Of a stretch of DNA of 64,000 nucleotides, positions 46,268 to 59,000 are shown piece by piece (the first letter of the stretch is position 1; each line of letters begins with the position of its first letter). The translations under genes were made by a program, and so were the position numbers. The DNA comes from Fragilariopsis cylindrus CCMP1102 (lineage: Eukaryota; Bacillariophyta; Bacillariophyceae; Bacillariales; Bacillariaceae): NCBI GenBank assembly GCA_900095095.1, contig FMBT01000307.1:62001-126000 (forward strand). Direction: 5' to 3'. Below the pieces are notes generated by a model. The model was not told where the DNA came from, ran no database searches, and worked only from the letters and a program-made list of their open reading frames with translations.

Positions 46268-48343
46268 TCACCCTAGAAGATCACCAAAGGGATTGCCCTT
46301 GAAATTGAAGCCTGCAGCACGCATGGCATCCATTGCTTTGCGAGCGCGTTCACGCTCTTTCGCTAGTGCCATGTGCTGAATGTCTAATGAGTTCAGATGA
46401 GTAGTGTGGGCTCGCTCTTCTACTTGTATCTGTTCAGTTCTATTTTTCCATTCAACGTGTTGACGCATCTCCTTGGCTCGAAGAGCTAGTGACTTTCGTT
46501 TTCGTCTTCGACAGTCTTTGTAATATTCTTGGACATCCTTTTGTGCCAGTCGTTCAAGCTTAAAATTTTCTTCGTCCTTCTTCAGTTGTTCAAAACGTCG
46601 CTCTTCTTCTTCTAGACGCTGCAGATGACCTTGTTTTCCTCGGAACTGAAACGACTTTCTATCTCTTTCTGCGCATTCTGCTTTGTAATTCTCAACATCT
46701 TTCTGGCCTAAAAATAACGATATTCACGAAAAATTCTATTTGAGCGAAAGAAATGACTAAAACGGACAGTGGTTTGATACCATCATTCATACTTAACAAG
46801 AAGTGAGTGATTTTACTTACAATCAGATTGAAGAGCACCATCTATAAGAGCATTTTCGATGGCTCTGGAATGTTCTTCCTCCTCATATTGGCGGACCTTT
46901 CTTGCCTCTTTACCACGAAGTTGCAACGATTTCGCCGTTCTTCAGCACATTTGGCAAGGTATGCCTTGGCGTCATTCTCACCATTAAATTAAGCATATAT
47001 GATTCGGCTTCCTTTTCTTTCGCTAAAGCTCGAAGCTCTTCCATTGTTATCGCATGTTGTGCACTTTCTTTGTTGCGCCCTGCTAAGCTCTTCCTTCTTT
47101 CTTCCTTCATTTGCTTTCTGTAGGCATCTGCATCACGTTCACCTGCCCACTTCAGTTCGTAGCTCTCGTGTTCCACTAGCATCGCCTCGTAAGCACTATC
47201 TTTGTCTCGCTTTCGACATTCGAAAGCCTCTTGATTTCTTCCTTTGAAATCATCCTGTTCCTCCTTTCTCATTTTCTTCTTGTAATTATCAGCATCCTTT
47301 GCTGCTGCTCGTTCCAGCTCATAACCGACGTGTTTTTCATGAAGATCTTTTTCTCGCCAATCAGACCGTACATCCCGAACTTTTGCGGCATCACCGGCAC
47401 GAAATTGGAAGCTCAAACGGCGCTTTTCGGCGTTGGCCTTTTTAGACTCCATCCGGGATCTGTGGAGATCAGTACGAACTTCGAACATAGCTTGTTCCTC
47501 TTCGAGTTTTATCGTCTTTAGAACTTCTTCTCCTTCACGTTTGTTAATACGAATCTTTGCTCGGGTATCGATCGACATTTTTCTGTTTCTGTCTCGTTCC
47601 TCCTTCAATGTGTGCTGGTGATCTTGGAAGACTTCTGATTTGAACATGTATTCTTTCTCAAATTTCGCATATCGATCCATCTTTTCTGACTCATCATGTC
47701 GTGCTTTGTTCTTAAAATGATCGGATGTTAACTTTCTCTGAATGGTACGAATTTGTCGTCTATGCTCGTCCGCTTGCACTTGCATAGACTTGGCCTCAGT
47801 ATTTTCCTGGTCCCATTGAAACCGGACGGATTTAGCTTCCTTACTCTTTTCACGAAGAACTTTTAACTTGGCTGCTCGACCGGCATTCAAAGATTGGAAC
47901 ACAGACTCTACCCCGATAGAATTTTCTTTACTTCCTTTCTTTTTTAACACTGAACTTGTGAGACTTCTTGTCACATCGTCAATGGTCGCCTCGGTCTTTT
48001 TTACTAAATCCCGTCGCATGGGGGATTGTTTTCTACTTGCACGCAGACGATTTAACTCAGCATTTCTAAGAGAGTTCGCCGAAGAAGTCTTGCTCGTAAT
48101 AGAAGTGGCTGTACTTACAGGACCAATATCACTATTATTTTCTTTTTGATCTTCGGCAAAGGAAACACGTTTATCTGAAACATGTTCCTCATCTACTGGC
48201 TGAAAGAGGACAGTTGGTGTTTGTGATTGTGATGTTGGTGATTGTGATTCACCTTCCTCTATTCTTGTTAAGGTTCCTGGAATTTTTTTATCAGCACTTT
48301 TTGAAGAACCCGGAGACGGCGTGTAACTGAGACTTGTATTCAT
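46268..48343 (-). CDS. Repetitive coiled-coil protein with recurring RRKSL-type motifs
   Basis: No known family was recognised. Exons are 48343-46821 and 46707-46268, about 654 residues. The N-terminal ~150 residues are Ser/Thr-rich and disordered. The rest is charged and helical, built of a repeat of about 35-45 residues with consensus DA..Y...CAEERRKSL.LRGKEA. Clear copies are EERRKSLAGRNKE, EERRKSLQLRGKE (split by a lost A), ERDRKSFQFRGKQ and RRKRKSLALRAKE, with weaker earlier ones such as EKRRLSFQFRAGD. R-[RK]-K-S-[LF] resembles a basophilic kinase site. The end is GNPFGDLLG. Two frame changes near 46980 and 46925 each look like one lost A. Extra 5' exons before 48343 are possible (an open frame SILLSTGKSKKVASRVFGQN continues upstream to an AG at about 48420). 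A cytoskeletal role is only a guess. Confidence 0.6.
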
Positions 48344-49603
48344 CTCATTAAAGACATTTTGTCCAAATACTCTGCTAGCGACCTTCTTGCTTTTTCCGGT
48401 TGATAATAATATCGATGTCTACGTCGTCAGAGTAAGAGTAGGAAACAGAAACAAAATAATTTACAGCAATTAGAGAAAAGTTAGACTAGGTACTAAAATG
48501 ATACCATATTATACTTGACTTAGACACAATATAGATACATGCATTAGCTGACAACACGCACGTACCATCTTTCTTTCCGTAATCAATTGTGCCGAAAACG
48601 ATTGTTCTCCTTAAAAAAAAAATGCTAATCCGATATGTAAAGCTTGTTCTTATTTTACCAATGTGCTGTTGACGTCGATTCATTCAGTTTGAAGTAAGTC
48701 TGCTCAGTAGATTGAAGATGGTGAACGTGTAAGTAATAGTATGTACAGTATTAGTATCCTTCAAAACAAAAGCAAGGAAGGTTGAACCTGTAAGTTAGTG
48801 ATGATGATTGATTGGAATGGAATGATGCTGCGATTTTGTGATAAAGGTTTTTTAGTGTGGACTGACCGTTTTTTCAAATGCCATGCCAACTTGGACTTCA
48901 CAGTAACGGTCGAATAAAAGCGCCAGGTGGGTAGCTTTTTTCTTTTATGGTTTTCTCGAATTGCGACCATACTTCAAACTCCGACTGAAAATATTATAGC
49001 CTTAATTTGAAGTGTTAAATAAACGTGCTGGTTTTTAGTAACTGAAGGTTCGCCAAATTTAGGAATTCATTTTTTTAAACTGAGCAAAGGACAGACACCC
49101 GAAAAATCCGGACACAACAACGCACACGTGACAGACATCAATCATCTGTCTGGCATTTTGCTTTTCGTGGTCAGCAAAGCACAGTGAGCGATTGTTGCTC
49201 TCGAAGTTTGGCACGAGCTCCTATTCATAAGACGATAAGATTAACAACGTGAATTCAAGATACAATTCGAGCTCTATCGTATTTAATTTCCAGAACTCTC
49301 TTGATACAGAAACTCAAAGGCCAGCGCGCAATACGGCAAACCACGCATCTGCTCCCGCACCAATCATACTCCATCGATCGTTCTTGTTTTGCTCTACGTG
49401 AAACGAAGCAAGACACTCGTCATTCAGGCATCACGAGCGGTTAAATCACATACCGATTTTACTTTATTTCCATTCAGTAGCATATATTATTCAATAAAAT
49501 TGTCTTCAGGGGAGAAGACTTAGCTGTTTGAAGTCTGATTGTAAATGCTTGTATTGATTAGAACACATTGATTTTGATAGAAGTATCTCAAGACTTCTCA
49601 TTA
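48344..49603. promoter_or_regulatory. Divergent promoter region, coiled-coil protein / PUF
   Basis: It may contain small 5' exons of the coiled-coil gene (48340-48700), including an ATG-led peptide MNRRQQHIG near 48680 followed by a donor-like GTAAAA. A palindromic E-box CACGTG lies at 49125-49130. Otherwise nothing was found. Confidence 0.35.
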
Positions 49604-52600
49604 CGATGAGTCTGGAGTCATCATCAGGACCTGCTACCACGGCGGTAGCTCCAACTTCTAGCCTTCTCGATGACACAACTACAGTAGCAGCAGCCAACAT
49701 CCTTCACATCAACAACAAGATAACGGTGTAATCGGGTCACTTGGGGATGCATTAGCTGGAGTAACAATTGGTTCTTCCTCTGGTAATAAGAGTGCCTTTG
49801 CGTCAGGGAATCCATTTAGTACTAATGTTGCGTCTACCACATCGGGTCATCACAATCCTGTTCCCCGCCCAGTAACAGCGATACATGGGGTGGATTTTCT
49901 GATGGATTTTCTAATCCTGACGCATCCCGTAATAGTTTCGCAAGACCGAATGGTAGCTCCAGAAAAGAAGGATAGAAGAATCGGCAAGGAATCCTTCATC
50001 CCAATCAGAGCTGCTGAAAGAGCCTCCTACTCCAGAACACGTAGAAAGGAAGCAAAGCATCGATCTGTTTCTTTCTCGTAGTCCGTCAGAAATGCTTGGG
50101 AATGATGTCTTTAAAGAACTTAGTACTGGGAATCTTCCTGGTCTTGCTATTCCGGAAGAGGGCGACCATGCTGCTATCACCGATAATTCTGGTGGTACCT
50201 CGTCGTCAACAGGGAGTTTTCCGAACAACTTTGGAGGGGCTGGAGGAGTGCAACCTTCTGTACTCCAGACTGGTGTGGCTGCTCCAGGGGGTACTCCGTC
50301 GAGCCACCAGCAGGATCAGCGACGTGGATCACCATCTTCGAATGTTACCGGAACGACAGCATCCAACACTACAGGAAGCCGTTCCAATTCTCCTTACGAG
50401 AAAGGTAACAATAACCATGGTGGTCACCATAACATACCTGTGTACCAACCGATGACACCAGGACCGTCAGCAACATCCAACAACAACAATAGCACGAGCC
50501 CACGTCCTCATTCTTCATACAATAATAACAATGGGCACTTCAACCAGCAGTACAACTCACCCGCTGCTGATAGACATACTCAGACTGCTGTGGGACCTAC
50601 GAATCATACTTCATTCCAACCCCAGCAACAACAACAACAACAGCAGCAGCAGCAGCAACAGCAACAGCAAACACAAATTCTCTACATGGCTGTACCAACA
50701 CCTGATGGACGTCAAGTTTTACAACCTGTACAGATGGTTCAAATGCCCGGAAAACCATTCGCTTATGTCTTACCTGGAACGGAAGGAATGCCCGCTATGC
50801 AGGGTGTTATGCCAACTATGCAACAAGCTCCACAAATGATGATGATGCAACAACAAGGGCAGCACGCTCCACAAGTTGCTATTTCTCCTCGTCAGCAACA
50901 TGGAATCCAAAATGGACTGATAGGTGTCAACGGTGGTGGTGGGGGACGGAACCCTCAACACCAAAACAAGAATATGGGATACCCAAACTCTACCAATGAT
51001 ATCAATGGAGGAGCCGCCTATAGCAATACCATACAACCAGGAGGGCTTGGAAATGATGAATACAGCACGATGCAAGGACAAGTAGGTATTGAAAGTGACC
51101 CTCAGTACCTGGGTCAACCGGTCGATCCGGCACTTGCTTCATTGTACGCTACACCTCAAAGACCACCACTCGATGCATTGCTCGGGCAGGTTCGAAGGCT
51201 GTCTCGTGATCAAGTTGGTTGTCGTCTAGTCCAGCAAGCTCTGGATGAAGAAGGTCCGATGGCTGCGACGCTTATCCTCAATGAAGGTCTTCCCTTTTGG
51301 GGAGAAGCCATGGTAGATCCGTTTGGTAATTACCTCTTTCAGAAGATCTTAGAAAAGATTACATCGGAAGAACGTATCATGCTTGTGAAAAGCGTTAGTA
51401 CGCGACTAGTTAATGCTAGTTTGAATCTTCACGGAACTCGGAGTGTCCAAAAGATTGTTGAACTATGTACCATGGATGAGGCAAATTCAGAATCACAGAG
51501 TGAAAAGGGTGGTGATGGAACTAGCGACGAAACAGCCTCCGATGTCCTCACTAAAGCCCTTACGCCGGCTGCAGCTCGTCTTTGCATCGATAGTCATGGA
51601 AATCACGTAATCCAACGCATCCTTCTGAAATTAGGACACAAACATTCCAAATTCGTTTTTGATGCAGTTGCAGAGAGTGTTGGTGATGTGGCGCGTCACC
51701 GTCACGGGTGTTGCGTCATTCAACGCTGTTTAGACTCTCCCCCTGGACCCGCCCGTTCCAATTTGGTTTGCCGTATTGTAGACAAATCATTAGAGCTCAT
51801 GCAAGATGCATATGGGAACTACGTGGTTCAATACGTCCTTGACGTGTGTTCAGACGAGGATGTCCATGCCGTTTGTGAAAGTGTCACTGGAAAGGTGAAC
51901 ATTTTGGCAATTCAAAAATTCAGTTCGAACGTGATGGAGAAGTGCTTGGAACGTTGCTCAGATCGAGTGAAGGAGCTCTACATGCAAGAACTTAGTGATG
52001 CTGAACGGGTCCGGGAACTCATGATGGATCCCTTTGGAAACTATGTGGTACAGCGTGCACTTTCTGTGGCAACTCATACACAGGCTGTGCGTTTGGTGGA
52101 GGCCATGAGGCCTCATCTTACTGCACAAACACCTGGGACGCCGAATGGTCAGCGTAATGGGGGTGTACGCAATACTGCAGGTGGCAGGCGTATCATGGCT
52201 AAGATTTGCCGACGATTTCCAAACTTCAATCTAGACTCTGCTGGCACGAAAGAGGAACTCTATAGCCAGAATCGAAGTCGCAACCATCAACACCACCACA
52301 ATAACCATCACAATCAAGTCGCCAGCTTGGCACCGATGTATGGTAACTTGCCTAATCTCGCTCCTGCCCCGGTTCAAGTGCATCATCAACAGCACCGACA
52401 ACAGCAACAACATCAAATGTACACAACCAATCAAAACCTTACAGACTATACTAATAATGCGCTTGCAATCAATCCACTTAATATGGGGGGTCTTCAATTT
52501 GACCAACACCAAGCATATTATGACGTCGGGGCTGACGCAGGCTATATTCAACAACAACAACAACAACAACAACAATACACACCTCACTTTGGTCAAGGTG

Positions 52601-52620
52601 CTTACCAAAGCGGCCTTTAA
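49604..52620 (+). CDS. PUF: Pumilio/PUF-family RNA-binding protein
   Basis: PUF proteins bind UGUA-type motifs in 3' UTRs and repress or stabilise mRNA. The first ~490 bp encode Ser/Thr/Gln-rich sequence whose frame changes about three times (49604-50090); from 50092 the frame is continuous for 842 residues. The C-terminal PUM-HD (about 51130-52250) has eight repeats with recognition residues GCRLVQQ, NYLFQ, TRSVQ, NHVIQ, CCVIQ, NYVVQ, SNVMEK and NYVVQ. By the published PUF code this order predicts the classic UGUANAUA target. The N-terminal half is disordered, with long Gln runs and RGSPSS. A second Gln/His-rich tail follows the repeats. Restored length is about 1,005 residues. Two UGUANAUA matches lie just 3' of its own stop. 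Confidence 0.92.
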
Positions 52621-52819
52621 GCCTGAATGCATGTGTATTATAACTCTACTAGACCTGTACCCTCTTATATACGCTAAGCTCGAAATGATATTTTGCTACG
52701 AGAAACAACTGCGATATCACAACTGTTACAATGAATAATAAAAAAGAAAAGAAAAGAAAGAAAAAAACACCAAAAAAGATCAACATATTAAAAAAATTGC
52801 TACTGGCAGCCATTTTTGC

Positions 52820-52827
52820 TGTAAATA
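52820..52827 (+). promoter_or_regulatory. Putative PUF-binding element
   Basis: TGTAAATA, 200 bp 3' of the PUF stop, fits UGUANAUA on the sense strand of the PUF transcript, if the transcript extends this far. Confidence 0.35.
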
Positions 52828-52939
52828 CATGCATCGTTAGACAATAGGAAATACATAGTGTACCAAAAAATAAAATAAAAATGTAAACGTTAATTTTATG
52901 AAACATAACTGAATACTTTCATTTCTCTGTCATTAACGA

Positions 52940-52947
52940 TGTAGATA
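52940..52947 (+). promoter_or_regulatory. Putative PUF-binding element
   Basis: TGTAGATA, 320 bp 3' of the PUF stop, fits UGUANAUA. It may instead be part of the antisense 3' UTR of EPL1, where it would not be read in this sense. Confidence 0.3.
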
Positions 52948-53135
52948 AAATTATTGCTGTTGAATCGGAACTGTCAAAGCGAATAGAGAACAAACAATCT
53001 TTCAACTACTAGTACATTGTGAAGTTTAAAGATAATATTGTGGATTTCTGTGATTTTTCTATTTCGTTTATCTTTATTTGTGCTTATTTACCGCTGTACG
53101 TCTATCTAATCCCTTATCGTATCGAGTTCGCCAGA

Positions 53136-55231
53136 TTAAATCGGACCGATAGCGTACCGTTCTTCGCCCCATAATTGCTCGTCCGTATTCAACCAATCTT
53201 TCATCTTAACAACAACTTCCCTCGTTCCGTCATTATCATCGGCATCTTCTAGACTAGCCGTAGCGGTAGTCACTGCGGCGGTAGTACTTGGTGGACCATT
53301 AGGACGTGCATGTGCATCATAGTCCTCTTTGAGTGCGGATATGCAGATTTCTTCGATGCGGCGACTTAATTTGTCCTTGTCGATTGGTGACGGTAACAAG
53401 TCTAAGAGACGCTCCTTGGGTTCATGGGACATACTCGATCTACTGCCTGCCCTAAAATAGGTATTTGGTACAACATTTGGATCCGTTGGCAAAGGAACAC
53501 GGTCGATACAGAGTCGACCTCCTCTTCCTACTCGTGGTCGATGACGGAATCGATATGTAGGCATTGGTTGTCCGTCTATGATGGTAGTAACATGTGGAAC
53601 TGATCCTTCCCACGTAGTAGCGTAAGATTCTCGTGTTATGAGAGGCTGCAAGAAAGAGGGAGCGGGCTCTCCATTATTTTGTCCCGCAATTACCATTGGT
53701 GCTTTTTTGGGAGAACCAAGATCGCCGATAGGACCACCAGAGGCAACACCAGGATAATTGCGATCAAGATTCTTAGTTACACCGGTGTTGGTGTTTCCAA
53801 AGCCCATTAACGCCACAGCTGATGAGGATGATGATGGTGGTACTGGAGTAGTACTACGGGATCCTTCCCTACTACTGTCATCTCCATCCTGTTGTTGATG
53901 ACTGGGTCTTCCTCGTGACCTCTTTCTTTTCACCTCATTAATATCAAAATATTTTTCTACCTCTAACAACTCATTAAGAGATTTGCAATCCAGGTCTTGC
54001 GATACCCTACACAATCCACTTGTATCAATTGCGTCATAAAGTTTTTGATCAAACCATTCCTTTTGTAGTAGGATGAGCGATCGATTTAATTCTTCTCTTC
54101 TTTGAATTAATCCCATAAGGAGTCGAATTTGAGAAAAATCTTGTTTCAATTGTTGTAATTTGATGTATGCGTCCATATCATTTTGTCGTTTCTTTCTTAG
54201 TTTGTATTTTTCTTTTTCACGTGGTCGGAAAACTAGATGTGGATTAGTATCATCCGTCGATGTTACTGGCCAAAAACGTCGGATTAATGGCCGTTTCAAT
54301 TTACTACGTTTCGACACCCAGTAATAATATACGTCAGTCATAACATGTCGGATCGTTACAATACCTGCCTTAGCTCTGACGGGATACATATGGTAGAATT
54401 GTGGTAACTTTTTGACAATGAGATACTCGGCCTGATCGAGTGTAATTATCGCTTCGAATCCGGTCGCCTTTTCCAAAATATCGAACATGATCTCTAGCAT
54501 AGAAAGAGGGAGGAGGGTAGTCTTGAGTAAATGTTTTGCAGCTTTTCGTTTAGTGTATGCCGAACTGGTGTCTTCTGATGGAATTCCACCAGTAGTATTC
54601 TCATCGATTCCTGTTGATTGTTCTTTGGAGTATTTTATATCATCTAGTGATACGACAGAAGCAGCACCAAATTTGGTACTGTTCTTTAGCCATGTTTCAT
54701 CTTCCGTATCGATAACGTATTCCAAAGATTCTCTTAATTCTTCATGGGAGAGTCGATTATACCTCACATAAGATGTCGGGCAGCCATAATCAGGAAGAAT
54801 ATCTCGCTCATACGCATCCACATATTTGATTTCCGGCACGGGGATTTCGTCGTTTGGTTTGGGTTTATTAAGAGGTGTCTACGATACGATACGATAAAAT
54901 GCGTGCGTGCGTGGCGTTGCATTATTTAGTAGAGAGTTAACGTTAACAGTGATGGTAATGAATTAGATTGAATTGGATTAGATCAACGTTTTCGCGAGAA
55001 TCGAATAATACATGAGAAATTGGTGGACATTCATAGGAATAAATGGATCGTTACCCAGCCACTTACCGTTGCTACCGCTGCTAAATGGAGATCGGCGACT
55101 GTCTTAAAATTTCCGTCGGTATCTTCATACGTCAACACATCATCGGATCCTCGAATGATAGCAACTTTTTTATATACATTCAATGCTGCCGGTACCGATC
55201 CTGATGGTTTTGGTTTGCTATTATTTGTCAT
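53136..55231 (-). CDS. EPL1: Enhancer of polycomb-like protein EPL1 (NuA4 subunit)
   Basis: EPL1/EPC organises the NuA4/TIP60 histone acetyltransferase core with ESA1. Exons are 55231-55067 and 54878-53136, 635 residues, joined at AAVAT|TPLNKPKPNDEIP. The EPcA domain has IPVPEIKYVDAYE, YVIDTEDETWL, MFDILEKATGFE and the family hallmark HLVFRPREKEKYKLRKKRQN, followed by DMDAYIKLQQLKQDF and a helical stretch. The second half has a basic RKRSRGRPSH patch (AT-hook-like), a Ser run and YRFRHRPRVGRGGRLCIDR, as in the plant/fungal EPc C-terminus. No frame changes were seen. Confidence 0.9.
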
Positions 55232-56021
55232 GACGCCAGAATATTATTATTATTATTATTATTTCCTCACGTCGTCTCAGAGATGTTATCCGACTTCATT
55301 GAGTTTTGTTACAACAACTGATGATGTTGGATGTCGCTTGTCGTACAGTAAATCGTAAAGCAAGTAGGATCTCCTTTCCAAGGCTTAATCCATTATAAAC
55401 AGTATAATTTGTACGTAATCCGTTTATTATCCGGAGTTTTTGTGGTCAATTATGATATTTTGTCTCATTAAGTAATTTGATAGTCTAAAACCTATTAGTA
55501 CTTAAAAACGAAAATATACAAAAAATATTTGGTCGCGCGATCGATTTCCAAAAGATTTTTTTCTTTTTTGAGTTTCGTTTGAGTTGAGATTTCTTTTCAT
55601 GATGATGACACAAAAGCTATTCGAATAGCGAACATACCCACAGAGTAATATTATCGAGTTAAAGAAAAAAAACGACGAAAAACGGCAACAGTAGAAATTC
55701 TACCAAGCGCATCTACCTACTACACTAGCTGCTGTCAAAATGTCTACAATTATCGTTTTCAATAGCGGAACTTTTCTTTTCGTGGAAAAAGAAATGATTT
55801 TTTCTTCTTGTCTCGCGGTAGTTCAACAACACTAGTATACTTTTAAGAATACATCATTCATTGATTGATTGACCGTGATTTTAAATTCCGTCATCGTGCG
55901 AAGACATCAACATCATCAGCATCATCAGCAGTATCATCATTATCATCATTACCATCATCATCATCATTATCATCGTATAGCGGTTATCACCTCCATCAAC
56001 TTCGTCCGTTCATCAATTAAT
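55232..56021. promoter_or_regulatory. Divergent promoter region, EPL1 / GEN1
   Basis: The region holds both promoters and an ATC/ATT-trinucleotide-rich stretch just before the GEN1 start (about 55900-55975) that opens a spurious His-rich frame with no ATG. No other feature was seen. Confidence 0.35.
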
Positions 56022-59000
56022 ATGACTGTGGCTTCGCTCTGGAAGGCTCTTGATCGAGCTGGTTGTGGGAGAAGAGTCGGAGCAAAGGAACTTCAAGATA
56101 ATCTCCAACTCAAGAAAAAGACCACTCCATGGAATGTTAATGAGATGGAGAAACAGTCTCGATCTATAGAGAATCATCCAACCCTTGCTATCGACCTTTC
56201 CATTTGGATTTGTGAGGCACTTACTTCTTCTGCGATGAAGCAAAATCATGTCGTCGATCCTTCCCTACAACTCGTTTATTGTAGGATCCTGAAATTGCTT
56301 AATTTGGGAATCAAACTGGTGGTAGTAATTGAGGGAAAACGAAGAATTCGTCGAGGAATTAGTGGCAACAAGAATAAGAACGACGACAATGACGACGACG
56401 TCGATAACGAAATAACACCAGGAGAAGATAAGTTTCGGAAACGCCGTAGTGGGGCACCATTCTGGACAGCTTGCCAACGATGCGAGGAAATGCTTAAACT
56501 TTTAGGGGTGATCGTCGTACGTGCCAAGGCTGAAGGTGAAGCCTTATGTGCTTTACTCAACCAAAAAAACATCGTAGATGGTGTTATCTCAAACGATGGG
56601 GACTGTTTATTATTCGGAGCGAAGACAATCTACACACATTTGAATATCGAGAATCTTGAGAAATCTAATGTGACTCGATATGACGCTAGCGACATCCGTG
56701 CGGTGGTTGACGACGATGATGCTGACGAATACGATGAGACTAGACAAAAGTCGAAAGAGGGTCAAGATATCGTCAAACTATCTAGAAATGATTTGATTGC
56801 CTTTGCAATTTTGACAGGAAGTGATATTGCGGGCGACGGGCTTTCGAAGATTGGATGTCGCAAGGCTATTCGGTTTATTCGAAAGTGCCAAATGGACAAT
56901 CCACTAAAAAAATCAGACGGGGACTGTTCCCCATCACTTGAACAGTTGATTTCTTGGGAGGAAACAACTTTCTGCAAAGATGACTCTGGGAAGGATGCTT
57001 ATTCTAGACCTCGTTGCGGTTGTTGTGGTCATCAAGGAACAAAGACGAGCCACAAAAAACATGGTTGTGAAGGTTGCGGTACAGAACCAGGAGAGGCTTG
57101 CTTTCAACTATCACCTGGTGGTCGATTTCGCAAATCTCTTCGCACCAAGGCACTCGACATGCGATCAACTTTTGATCCTTCGTCAACTGTCAGAGCCTAC
57201 CACGAGCCCAATGAAAATCAGGTACCCTATTTTCTTGTTGGGCAAACAGCCCGTACTCTGAAAATGAATTCGCCACAGTTCGAAAAACTTCTCCAGTCGT
57301 CCTTTATTATCAGAGGACACAGTCTTCAAGAAAGTAGAGAATTTATCAAAAAGTCATTATCGGCTTACCTAGCGCGACAAGAATTATTTGGACAAATGTC
57401 CGGCTCGACTAACATTAAAGGAGATAAAACTGCCAAACTACCTAAGAACCACAACCGTCCGGTACCCATACAGGTCAACAAGCTTTTAGTACGAGGTGGT
57501 AAGCCGTCATGTCAGGTCAAATGGATGGTCAAAGCAACAATGAGCGATTCAGAAGGAAACCCTATGGATCAATACGAATTTTTAACCATCGAAGAAGAGT
57601 GCGTAATTCAGAAGTGCTACCCAAAACTCATTCAACGCTTTCAAGAGGAGGAGCAAAAACTTAAAATACAGGGAACAGCTGAGCAGGAGAAGCGACGAGT
57701 TTTTCTCCTTGGTCTGGATGCAACGAGGGCACATGACGGTGTTGTTCAGGTGGATGGGAGAAAGAAGGATCCAGCTCGGAAGGATCATTTCGACAAGGAT
57801 AGTCTCCGAGAACAAACTTGTCAACAGGGAAAACGACACGCAATTAGTGATGATGTAAAAAATATCCTTATCCAAATGGCAAAGAAAAATAATCGTAAGA
57901 AAGTCGTACCTCAAAGTAAGAAAGTTGGACCTAAAAATGAAAGATCTGACGCACCACTTAGGGAAATCATATGCACGAAAACAACTAATTTTCATGAAAT
58001 ACCACTAGAGCAACAACGTATTTGCAAGAATGACGACACAAACATGATACTTGGAAATATAGATGGAATTGAGCAGATAAGTGACGATTCTAGTACAATC
58101 AGGACAAGAAGTCTTACTAGTCACAATATCATCGACGATAAGATATCTAGAATAAATTCTCAGGAATATTTTCGTGGTAATCTGACCCCTGGGCATATCC
58201 ATTTCTTGGGCAGCCAATCCGTCCCTCAACGGAAACTGAGGAGATACGGCATGAGAGAGGAAAATCCGCACACGAGGATGAGCCTATCGAGATCCAATGA
58301 AATCCCAAGGAAATCATTGAAACTGGTATGCTCAGATAGAATTGAACAGAAGAATACACTACATGATCAATACCACCAACGTACATATTTTAGAAAGGAA
58401 GATTTGAAATCTATATCTAAAAACCTTCTTTCTCTGGCTCAAAAGCAAGGGTATGATAGCATTGGAGCATCTCGTATCGAGCATGGACGATCAGAGAAAC
58501 TTCAAGAGGGGTTATTTGTAGAAAGATTAAATGCCAAAGAAAGTATGGTCGCTCAACCTTATTCAGCGACAGATGGCGGACAGAAAAGTCCATCACACAG
58601 CCCAATGGTTAAACGGCGTAAAGATAAAGGTCAGGGGGGTAATCGTACCTATTTCAATGAATATCTATACGAGGATCGAGAAATCCCTACAGCGAGACAC
58701 TCTCTACCGAGGAAAATTATTTCCTCAAGACAATTATACGAAGAAAACGATTACGCTGATGAGCTCGATTGCGTCGGATTGGTTCGAACAAATAACGATG
58801 AGCACGACGGAAGTGTCGAAGCTTTTGCCGACCCTTTTCATAGCAAGTTAGAGATGCAATTTGACGAAGCCAGTTTAATTCGGAATTTCGATAGTGATGA
58901 AGTGAGCCCACGGCATAGAAGTCGCCATGACGAATATGATGGCATTCACGAACATCTTGAGTACATCCCAACCGTTCGAGAAAATAAAGCGAGAGAAGTG

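Larger units (their letters stand above)
52621..53135. other. 3'-3' intergenic stretch with PUF-type sites
   Basis: This lies between convergent PUF and EPL1 genes. Poly(A)-like AATAATAAAAAAG is at about 52733. Two TGTANATA matches are listed separately. Confidence 0.4.

Noticed and set aside
55869-56021. N-terminal His-rich extension of GEN1
   Set aside because: It comes from ATC/CAT repeats and has no ATG; GEN1 homology starts at the ATG at 56022.
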